Positions 1 through 7,302 of a stretch of DNA of 10,117 nt are shown here, in pieces. Source of the DNA: Monoraphidium neglectum (Eukaryota; Chlorophyta; Chlorophyceae; Sphaeropleales; Selenastraceae); assembly GCF_000611645.1 (NCBI RefSeq), contig NW_014011435.1:1-10117 (forward strand). Reading direction: 5' to 3'. The notes under the pieces were generated by a model. That model was not told the origin of the DNA, ran no database searches, and was given only the letters and a program-made list of their open reading frames with translations. Each line of letters starts with the position of its first letter. The stretch's first letter is position 1. The translations under genes and the position numbers were made by a program.

Positions 1-313
1 CCTGCGGGCCGGCCTAGTGGCTGCCCATGCAGCTGGACACATACAGGTGCTGTCCAATTGTAGAGGCGCACGCTTGGCCAGCTTACATCAGCGGGGGGGC
101 CTACCTACACACCTCTCTCACCAGGCCACACGCTTGCAGCAGAGTACAGAGAGCAGACTCCCATGTCCTGTGTACTGCACGGGGCTGGCAGGACAACCCA
201 CGGCATGCCAGGAACAATGCCCCACCTGAAGAACTAAGAAAAGGAGCTGGCAAAGGGGGAGTCAAACAGGAACGATCGACACACACCGCTGGTGGATGGC
301 CCTGGTGCCTGCG
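1..313. other. 3' flank of gene A, no gene recognised
   Basis: Positions 255-313 align with the 3' UTR of copy B. The remainder has overlapping short open frames on both strands, none with recognisable motifs or a paired splice structure. Confidence 0.5.
83..87 (-). terminator. Possible TGTAA polyadenylation signal for gene A
   Basis: TGTAA on the minus strand is the common chlorophyte poly(A) signal. It lies about 225 nt downstream of the gene A stop codon. I found no equivalent within 500 nt after the stop of gene B, which weakens the call. Confidence 0.25.
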
Positions 314-1962
314 TCACTGCCTGAACAGTGCCCGCAGCTGCGCCAGCTCAGCGGCTTGGGCTTGTGGGTTGCACGACTCAGTGCTGGAGTCAAAGTCAAT
401 CAGCCACGCCTGCGCGCAATGCAATGCGATCCGTGACATCGTTTGTGAGCAGTGTTGCGGTATGGTGCGGTAATGATAGCGGATGATATATGCAAGCAGA
501 GGTGCAAAGTGCACGACTGCACAGCCTGGGGAATGCCGGTGGAAAACACAAGAGCCTGGACTCAAAGCTCAAGGCTTTAGCTCAAGACGCTGCGGCTGGC
601 TGCAATTCATCCTAACAGCTCAACTTCAGTTTTGAACCCAGGCGTGTGACAAACGCCCTGGACGGGCCGCAGCGCATCACCTTCCATCTGCCGTCCTCGG
701 CCTTCACGATGACGTGCTCAGCCCTGATGTCGCCGTGAAGAATGCCCCGGGCGTGAAGTTCCCGCAGGGCCTGCCAAAGGGGCGTAGGGTGCGGTGCATC
801 CTTTGGTCCACGCCCAGCGTGCACAATGCAGCCTCGGATCAAGATACAGGCAAGGACTTAACCAGAAACCCACACAACCCATAGCAGCCTTGCCTTACAA
901 GAGCTGCGCTCTGCTGCAGTTCAGGGGCTATTTACACACACCGCACACAACACTCACCCGCTCTGCAGCTTGCCTCCCGCCGCGCGTGGCTCTGCCTGGG
1001 CGCTCTCCCGCCACGATTGAGGTGGCCAGAAAGTAGGTCCACCCATTGTCCCAGAAGCCGCAGCCATACAAGACTGGAATGCACTCGCTCTGCAGTGATC
1101 TCAGGCGATCTGCGCAGTCAGCCCGGCAAAAACGGCAGCTTCGTTTGTATTGAAGTGCCCCCTTCCAGATCATGCCAGCAGTGGCTGTGCGCAAGAAATG
1201 TTGAACTGCAAAATTGACAGCAGTCCAAAAGTGTCAGTGCTTTGAGCTGTGAGCACTTTCAAGCATCGGGCCCGGGTCAGGTGCCATCAGGGGGCTCCAG
1301 AGCTGCTGACGAATGGTATGTGCAACCATCGTTGCTGCACACGCACACTGGACATCGCAGGATATTCCCATGCATACGCTCACTGTATACGGCCGCTTCC
1401 GCCTGCATGTTGGCCAGCAGGCCGCCCTGCTTCGTCACATCCAAGGCCTTGACGGCGGCCAGCTGCCCATTGAATCTGCAAAGTGAGGCATATCGTTATA
1501 AAGAGGCGTCCAGTGCACTTCTCCGTGGCAGTTGTGGGCTTCTGGGCAGCACCAAAGCCACCTGAGTGGCGGGGTGTCAAACTGGAAAGACAAACTAGCT
1601 TGCAAGAGCATGCACAGCAAGGCCTGCGCCGTGTCGCAGCTGCCTGGAAGCTGACGCGCCCATCCCCTCTGGCTCGCACCTGCCGACAAGAACGCCGCCG
1701 CACTTGCCCGTCCCCAGGCGCTCTCTGGTGACCTCCAGAGCTGCCGCGGCGTGATGCTGCTGGGGATCATGCCCGCAGGCCTGCTGATCCGCGCTCGCGC
1801 TGCCGTTGGCGCCCGTCGCCCGCGAACGCAGGGGGTACCGTGGGCCACCGCTGGCTAGAGCCCCGGCTGTTGCGGTGCCACTGGGGCCAGCTGCAGCCGC
1901 AGCTTGAGGCGCGCCGGGTGTGCTTGGCCAAGGGCCCGCCTCATCCTGCTTCAAGAGCACGT
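314..1962 (-). other. Kinase-like domain exons of copy A
   Basis: Five exons encode the linker and kinase-like domain. The Gly-rich loop GTGKCGG ends exon 1962-1680, and a split AGA codon joins it to FNGQLAAVKALDV (1475-1384), which carries the ATP-binding Lys and the helix-C Glu. Exon 1109-958 supplies CIPVLYG...YFLATSIV, the N-lobe sheet and hinge. Exon 770-681 holds LHARGILHGDIRAEH and exon 409-314 holds AWLIDFD. Relative to a classical kinase the C-lobe is very short, with no APE or helix F-I. That size is known in compact atypical kinases and is shared with copy B, so it is not a truncation. His replaces the magnesium-binding Asn of the catalytic loop, so activity is doubtful. Confidence 0.72.
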
Positions 1963-4900
1963 CTGTGGGTGTCGAGCGAGGCAGGGGTGCGCACACATCT
2001 GCATCTCCTTAGGGTGGTCTGTAATGCAAGAAGAGGCTGACACATTTGCCGAGCGCAGGGCGCAGGGCGCAGGGCGCAGGGCGCAGGGCGCAGGGCGCAG
2101 GGCGCAGGGCGCAGGGCGCAGGGCGCAGGGCGCAGGGCGCAGGGCGCAGGGCGCAGGGCGCAGGGCGCAGGGCGCAGGGCGCAAACAGATGATGCCCATG
2201 ACATTGCGTGCAGAGATGGCTCTCTGCCAAGCTGGAACAAATGCCCCCCCCCACATTCAATGCAGCTGATGCGAAAGCCACCGCAGTAATCAGCTCAGCC
2301 GCCCTCCCACCCTGGCCATCCGCACTGTGCACAAAGCTCACACATCAGCATTTCCAGCACGGTGGGGGCTGTGTCGCAGGGCCTGATGGCGTCTGTGAAC
2401 GCGTAATCCTGCTGCCCCACCCGTTTGATGAAGAAAGTGCCATTCGTGTAGGTCAGAAAGCCGTACGTCATGTCCTGCAGAGAAAGGCGTGGTGAGGGCC
2501 GTCTGCTCTTTGGCAAGCTGCAGTAGTTTGCAGGGAGCAATGACTAAAGTTGGACCCGGGCGGCTGGCTCCCCGCCCGTACCGAGGGCAGTAAGTGTCGA
2601 CCGGGCCTCGCACAAGCAGCGTGCGTGCATGCAAGGGACCTCCATTTGAACTCCCAGAGAGCAACCTCCCCAGCTGCTCTTGGGATATGTAGTTCCCCAC
2701 CCACCCGCGCACGCATGTAGTGGCAAACTTGCTGCGCGCAGCTCGAGGCGGTTGCGTCGTTTGGAACTGCCTTGTAGAGTGAGTGGTACTGCCTGAGCAT
2801 GGTGGGCGTCTGCGTTATCAGTGGGATTTGGGGGCAGTGCAGGGAGGGCGCATTTTCATGCAGGGTTTAGCAACAGGGTGATGACAATACACACGCTCGC
2901 CAGCATCGCCTGCAGCTAATCTTGATGCAATATATCGAAGGCACTTGCAAGCACCACAGCAGGTTTGTGAGGGTGCAGCTGCAACACCCATTCTGGCAGC
3001 CGGCAGGCGGATCAACAATAATACTTGCAGCTCGCACTCACCTTGCCCTCCCCAACAAGCAGCTTGTCACCGCTGAGGGCACCAAACCAGAAGCCTGGCA
3101 CACCCCTTGACGGGTCATCGTACAGCTGGCCGGAAACGATGGTGCTTTTGCCGGTGACTGCCGAAAACATTGCCGCTGTCGGCACCCCGAAGCAGCTAGC
3201 AAACCTGTAGGCAGCAAATAAAGGAGGGGGACCGGTCGTTGCTCTGTACTCTACAACACTACATGCAAGAGAGGCAAACAAAGGGAAGGGTTCAAGTCAA
3301 CTAGCAACATGTGCGACTGGGCCTACGCTTGAAGACCCAGCCCCATCAGGTGAGAGCACAGGCATTTCTGAAAGCTGGAGAACATCAGCAAGCAAGCGGA
3401 CTCAAGCGATCACTGCGTGAGGCGCCTGGCTGTGTCGAGCACTCACAAGTCATTGCAGTCCACCTCGGAGTGCAGCACACGCTCCTGCTGCCAGTTGCCA
3501 CACGGGTTGTGCATAAGCGTGATGCCGCGGCACTTGTTGGTAAGGTACTGGTCGATCTCCTGCTTCGCGCCAGGGGACATCAGGTCCCAATACTTCACAG
3601 TGCACGCTTCGTAAGGGCACTTGACACTGGGGAAGCTGGAACACGTCTGGAGCCTCCATATGGATGGGGTCGCCGCCTTGATCAGTTCGCGAACGTGGTA
3701 GGCGCCTGGGGCGCAGACGGCGGGTTATGGCTTGAGCGCAGGGCGACTGAGCACTTGGGTGCTGCGCTTTGACCACACAAAATACGTGAGCGCCTCGCAC
3801 GGAGAGAGAGAAATGGGGGAGGGAGAAGGGGGGAAACAGAGGGAGAGAGACAGAGAGGGAGGGGGGGAGTGTGGACTTGTGGTGCCCTGACATGCGTCTC
3901 GAGAACAGCTGCTCCCAAAATCACAAAATTCTCGCCCCCACAAAGCCTGAGCCCCATCCAGTGTCGATAATTGTCAAGTGCACACCGCTGTCACCTGGAG
4001 CTGCTGGTGTTGCACCTGGACAGCAGCCAAGGACGACATGGAGGGCGGGTCAGTTGCAGCACGTCCGCGCGGCGATGGATGCCCACAGGTGCAACGCAGC
4101 ACACGGTGCGGAGGGATGGCGAGGGGAGCGCGGGGAACGGGCAGTGGCCGCGCGCGAGCGGTGTCAGCATGTGTGTCCGCGGTACAATGACAAAGTGAGC
4201 TGCAACAGGGCCTGCAGGGGACAGGGCTGGGGACAACAGAGTTAAACACAACCCCTGGCTTGCTTCAAAGAAACCCTTTGTGCGACTTTGTTTCACGGCT
4301 GCTTCACAAGCATTGGCTGGGGATCCGGGCGGGGTCAGCAGGCTCGCCACAAGAACCGCAGCATAGCCCTGCCGCTCTCACCTGCTGCTGCTGTGGATCA
4401 GTTGCAGAGTCCAAAAAATAAATCCATCAAGGGCAGGTGCAATGGAAGGCGGAGGGTGCAAGGAAAACCACGGAGAACAAAGAGACGAGATGGTTTGGGC
4501 AAGGATGCAAAGTTGCAGGAGGTGTCAGCACTGGCAGGCGAATGAGTGATGGCAAACAGGCAGACCCGGCGCAAAACATGCATGCTTGCTGCAAGGGGCA
4601 GGTGCACAATGTTGTCGGCATGCCTTGCTTGCAAAGCGCAGCTGGGTATTCAACCAAGAGTAAGATAATCTCCCCTCCATCCAGACGAGAAACATATGCT
4701 GTGGCCGTCCCAAAATAAGCCCGCGCCCCAGCCAGTTTGGGACAAAGGAATCCGAGTGTGCAGGAAGCGTACCTGTGACTGCCGCTCCAATACCTGTACA
4801 GCAGCAAGCAACAGGGCGGTGGCGATGCGCAGCGGTCGATGGCAGCGCGGTTGCAAATGAAAGGTCAGCGGGTGACAGCGCATGTATGTGGTGTGACGAG

Positions 4901-5222
4901 GGGGAGGGTGGGGGAGGTATAATGAACCATGCAGCGGCATGGCAATGGCGCCGACACAAGATCCTTGGTGATGAAGATTAGGCGAGCTGGGCACAGTTGG
5001 CAAGGTAGCATGCCTTGCCTGGAGCTTACCCGCTCTCCCCATTATGGCAGCCCTCAGGGTGTTGTCGTCAAAGCGTGACAGCACAGCTGCTGTGTCTTCT
5101 GGGACGTCCCACAGCACGCTGAACGCCCGGGCGCGGTGGTCAGGGTCATCTGGAAACAGGCGCGACACCTGGCCCAACAGGCGGGCCCTCGCCGTCTGGG
5201 CCGCCTCAGCCCCCCCTGACAT
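314..5222 (-). CDS. Multi-exon nuclease-like/kinase-like fusion protein, copy A
   Basis: Exons in order: 5222-5030, 4793-4773 (21-nt microexon, tentative), 3705-3447, 3204-3042, 2809-2705, 2474-2342, 1962-1680, 1475-1384, 1109-958, 770-681, 409-314. They total 1587 nt, or 528 aa plus TGA. All junctions are GT-AG with compatible phases, and the last eight exons are confirmed by the paralogue at 7303-10101. Residues 73-157 are Cys-rich. Residues 152-291 resemble a PD-(D/E)XK fold: Glu152, an ExK at 210-212, QxxxY at 239-243, then an alternating beta-like stretch. About 300-365 is an Ala/Gly/Pro/Ser linker. A kinase-like domain fills the C-terminus: Gly loop 375-382, Lys395, Glu412, HGD 479-481, DFD 502-504; the protein ends 24 residues after DFD. 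Residue 486 is His where Asn is expected. The start is the first ATG in frame, with A at -3. The 5' end is uncertain and more exons may exist at 3706-4772 or upstream. Function unknown; a CRN-like protein is my best guess. Confidence 0.7.
2053..2183. repeat. Minisatellite, 18 units of GCGCAGG
   Basis: Eighteen perfect 7-bp units run from 2053 to 2178, followed by a partial unit to 2183. The array lies inside the intron 2341-1963 of copy A, so the pre-mRNA carries the C-rich complement and the plus strand has a GGG run every 7 nt, compatible with G-quadruplex formation. The matching place in copy B (about 9041-9057) has only two diverged TGCAGGG units. Open frames reading a CALRPAP heptad across it are artefacts. 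Confidence 0.97.
2342..3705 (-). other. Cys-rich plus PD-(D/E)XK-like region of copy A
   Basis: Exon 3705-3447 encodes 85 full codons with six Cys (for example KCPYEAC and NPCGNW) and ends HSEVDCND, where a Glu on a predicted helix may be the first nuclease motif. Exon 3204-3042 contains YDDPSRG and ends LLVGEGK, fitting the Asp...ExK core. Exon 2809-2705 contains AQQVCHYM, fitting the QxxxY helix seen in some PD-(D/E)XK enzymes. Exon 2474-2342 encodes YGFLTYTNGTFFIKR, a typical strand-turn-strand that follows the core in restriction-like folds. The motif assignment is inference; the exon structure itself is well supported by comparison with copy B for the last three exons. Confidence 0.5.
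3801..3869. repeat. Homopurine/homopyrimidine tract
   Basis: The plus strand is purine for 66 of 69 positions (exceptions T3814, C3837, C3851), mixing GA repeats and G runs. On the transcribed minus strand it is a polypyrimidine run inside the long intron of gene A, ending about 20 nt before an AG at 3783-3782. It could be an oversized acceptor tract for an unrecognised exon or simple low complexity with H-DNA potential. Confidence 0.85.
3995..4015 (-). other. Second candidate 21-nt microexon of gene A
   Basis: GCTGCTGTCCAG precedes 21 nt that end CCAG|GTGACA. It also keeps phase 1, and would add GATPAAP between the first microexon and exon 3705-3447, giving a 535-aa product. Its layout closely mirrors 4773-4793. 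Not counted in the main model because support is only the splice-site pattern. Confidence 0.25.
4773..4793 (-). other. Candidate 21-nt microexon of gene A
   Basis: On the minus strand a pyrimidine-rich stretch ending CTGTACAG precedes 21 nt followed by CAG|GTACGC. Both splice sites are good. The length keeps phase 1, fitting the exit of exon 5222-5030 and the entry of exon 3705-3447, and adds seven residues (GIGAAVT). No paralogue is available to confirm it. Confidence 0.35.
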
Positions 5223-5274
5223 CTTTTGATGTTGGCACCAGTGCTGACCCGGCCTGCAACGCAACCAGATGCGT

Positions 5275-5752
5275 GCGTGGTCTCCAGTTTTGCACGCGCA
5301 AGAAGGCTGAGCGAGCACGGACACAAGTACAGCGCAGGTCCAAGCCGGAGGCGGCGCAGTTTGAACATGAGAGCGCCGTCACCCAGGCCCAGATTTGCGC
5401 CAAAACCTGGCACAGCCTCCGCTTGAGGTGAAAGCACTTGTGAGTTGTCAGCCTCCTGCAGAGCCAGGGTGCAGCGTGACACACGGACAAGGTTGGTAGA
5501 GAGGGCCAGGAGGAGCTGTTCAAAGCTTTGATGGGACACAGCTGTGGGTGCGCAGGTTGCCTGCCCCCAGGCCGTCAGTGGGGTGTTGGCAGTGCAGCTT
5601 GCAGGCGACGCCTGAAGGTGCACGCAAATGACTGATAGTTGTCGCTCCTGGGGCCGCAGCCTGCCAGTGACGGCGCATTCAGAGCCCTTGCCTGAATATT
5701 CTGGCGGCTCCAGCTGCGAAGATGGAGATTCGGCGAAGCTGAGCGAGTAGGC
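5275..5752 (-). other. Open frame upstream of gene A, possible 5' exon
   Basis: After an in-frame TGA at 5755-5753 a frame stays open past 5275 (to 5054, overlapping exon 5222-5030 out of frame). It reads naturally, for example SFAESPSSQLEPPEYSGKG and FEQLLLALSTNLVRVSR, and good acceptors exist at TCTTCGCAG (ending 5714) and CTCGCTCAG. No ATG lies near its start. I found no donor that clearly joins it in phase to the ATG-containing part of exon 5222-5030, though in-phase joins to AGs inside that exon are possible. It may be the N-terminus of gene A, 5' UTR, or chance. Confidence 0.3.
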
Positions 5753-5796
5753 TCAGACTGGCCCAGCAGCCGGAGTGCGGTCGAGGTGGAATTGAG

Positions 5797-5804
5797 GATA
5801 TATC
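5797..5804. promoter_or_regulatory. TATA-like palindrome GATATATC
   Basis: This AT-rich 8-bp palindrome in GC-rich surroundings lies about 45 nt upstream of the open frame 5752-5275 and about 575 nt upstream of the ATG at 5222. It could be a core promoter element for gene A. Only its position and composition support it. Confidence 0.18.
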
Positions 5805-6471
5805 GCAGGCAATGCGCACTTGACAGATTGCGGTAAGAACTCCAATGAATCTCAACCAGCTGTCGTGTGCTATTGTTGGTGCTGGTTCAAGCCCTCAGCC
5901 CTCGGGCCCTGCAGCTGCTAGGTTGCTTCACTGCTGTGACAGCAGTTGGGACCTGCTTTGTCGCTTGCCCCAGCAGCACTAGAGCACACCAGGAAGCGTG
6001 GTTTGCCAGGAAGCACGGTGTTACGCGAGGAGATAGCAGACAAGGCTGTGCACGAGCAAAGCCAACCAGCCAGCAGGATGCCCGCGTGGAACAAACCACC
6101 CATCCACATGCAGGCAGGAAAGCAGCTAGAACATGGCAACTGCTAGTACAAGCTGCTTATGGCAAGGTTTTGATAATATGCGTGACTGCAGCTTGTTGCA
6201 TGCAGACTGGGGGTTGCAGGCTGCATGCCAATTTGGTTTGCTGTGAAAGAAGTACGCACGACGGTCAGTGACACAAGTAAGGCAGCCGGGCTGCGGCGCA
6301 AGCATTTCTCTGCCGTGTACGGAAATACCATATGTTGCCTGAACAACAACAACATGTGTGGTGGAGAGGTTTGTGGGTGAGAATAATTGAGGGGTCCACT
6401 CTCCATTCCGTGTTACAATTTCCTCTGGCAAGGAGACCATGCTTGAATACGTAAGAAATTGTGCTGCGCTT

Positions 6472-6564
6472 GCTGGTGGTGCTGCTGTTGCTGTTGCCAC
6501 TGCCGCAGCAGCTGCTGCTGCTGCTGCTGCTGCTGCCGTTGCTGCAGCAGCTGCCGTTGCTGCA

Positions 6565-6606
<42 letters not shown>

Positions 6607-6615
6607 GTTGCTGCA

Positions 6616-6669
<54 letters not shown>
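6472..6669. repeat. Compound (GCT)n microsatellite between the genes
   Basis: Three uninterrupted GCT runs of 8 (6511-6534), 13 (6565-6603) and 17 (6616-6666) units are separated by a 12-mer GCCGTTGCTGCA, which occurs at 6535, 6553 and 6604. Interruptions keep the triplet register. The tract is open as poly-Ala in one frame on both strands. Flanking sequence gives no convincing gene, so I treat it as a repeat and do not claim a polyalanine protein. Confidence 0.93.
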
Positions 6670-6755
6670 CTAGATGCTGACGCTGATGTCCGACGCAGAC
6701 GACAAGCGCCAGGGCTTGGCCTTAAAACATATGATGACTCTGTTCCTACCCCGGA

Positions 6756-6851
6756 GGTCGCATCCTGTTGCGACCGCCGTGTAACACCACAAGTATGGAA
6801 GAGGGGGCTGCCCCTTGGACACCCTCTGGCAATGCCGAAACGCATTGCCAG
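6756..6851. other. Cluster of three inverted repeats
   Basis: GGTCGCA (6756-6762) pairs with TGCGACC (6769-6775). A GGGG/CCCC pair with a GCTG-type loop lies around 6803-6814. CTGGCAATGC (6826-6835) pairs perfectly with GCATTGCCAG (6842-6851) across a 6-nt loop. Stems are perfect but no known RNA family is recognised. Confidence 0.6.
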
Positions 6852-7302
6852 CGTGCGCCAAACAAGGAAGAGTGGCATTCCAATGGCCAATAGGCAACTA
6901 CGCACGCCTGGATCTGTCAAGGCCCCTGGCACGCAAACGGCGGGGGGAGGGACACAGCCGGCTCAAGAAAGGCGGCTGCTGCCAAGTGCTCTTGGTGATG
7001 CAGCCAACCCATGCGCCCGCTCCCAGCGCCCAACGCCCGGCTGGCCGACGGCATGACACCCACCGCCCATTTTTGTCCCGAGTGCCACCACCCACGCGTC
7101 AGAGCCTGGTGCTTCCGATTTCGCCCCCTTTTCCTGTCCGTGGCACTCCCGGCCGAAACTGCCCACCGGCTGGCACCCGCGGCAGTGTCGACCGCGGCCA
7201 GGGGGCGCGGCACGGGCTGCAGGGTGTGTTTCGGCCTCAGGGCGGCGTTCCTGGGAGTGAAACAGAAGTAATCACACGCCGCTGGTGGTGCCCGTGCCTG
7301 TG

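Larger units (their letters stand above)
255..3210. repeat. Tandem duplication unit, copy A
   Basis: Aligned by eye, exons and much of the intron sequence from about 255 to at least 3210 correspond collinearly to 7250-10117. Similarity starts about 55 nt downstream of the stop codons and is absent further left. The offset is 6989 nt at the stop codon and 6897 nt at exon 3204, the difference being intron length changes. Copy A certainly extends further right, but B's counterpart there is outside the window. Confidence 0.85.
5753..7302. other. Spacer between gene B stop and gene A 5' end
   Basis: Contains the (GCT)n tract and a hairpin cluster. A 268-codon minus frame (6932-6126) and a 205-codon plus frame (6439-7056) are both sustained by the triplet repeat; a 134-codon plus frame (5867-6271) has no recognisable features. 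No terminal inverted repeats, transposase motifs or RNA genes were seen. About 7250-7302 is homologous to the 3' UTR of copy A. Confidence 0.5.

Noticed and set aside
612..680. Open frame continuing past the catalytic loop to a stop (ending KLKLSC)
   Set aside because: A GTGATG donor at 680 and an acceptor before 409 join the HGD exon to the DFD exon in phase; the read-through is intron.
771..842. Apparent compensating frameshift between A and B just upstream of the HGD exon
   Set aside because: The indels fall before an in-phase acceptor (CAG at 773-771 in A, 7769-7767 in B). Joining the preceding exon there gives a natural kinase sequence, so the differences are intronic.
2053..2183. CRISPR-like array
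   Set aside because: Units are 7 bp, contiguous and without unique spacers, in a eukaryotic intron.
1941..2341. Heptad-repeat proteins (CALRPAP, AQGAGRR) spanning the minisatellite
   Set aside because: The 7-bp unit reads open in several frames on both strands; the array is in an intron and absent from copy B.
3135..3160. TGKST string as a Walker A motif
   Set aside because: The Gly four residues before GK is missing and copy B has TGKRT, so it is not a P-loop.
3447..3450. TGA closing the Cys-rich frame as the end of a separate gene
   Set aside because: A GTGAGT donor overlaps it, and splicing to 3204 restores a Leu codon and continues the frame in phase.
5867..6271. 134-codon plus-strand open frame
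   Set aside because: No conserved motif or splice structure; similar frames occur throughout this GC-rich sequence by chance.
6126..7056. Poly-Ala, poly-Leu and poly-Cys proteins around the triplet tract
   Set aside because: Long frames exist on both strands because of the repeat. Flanks have no recognisable motif, start context or splice support, so I do not call a gene.
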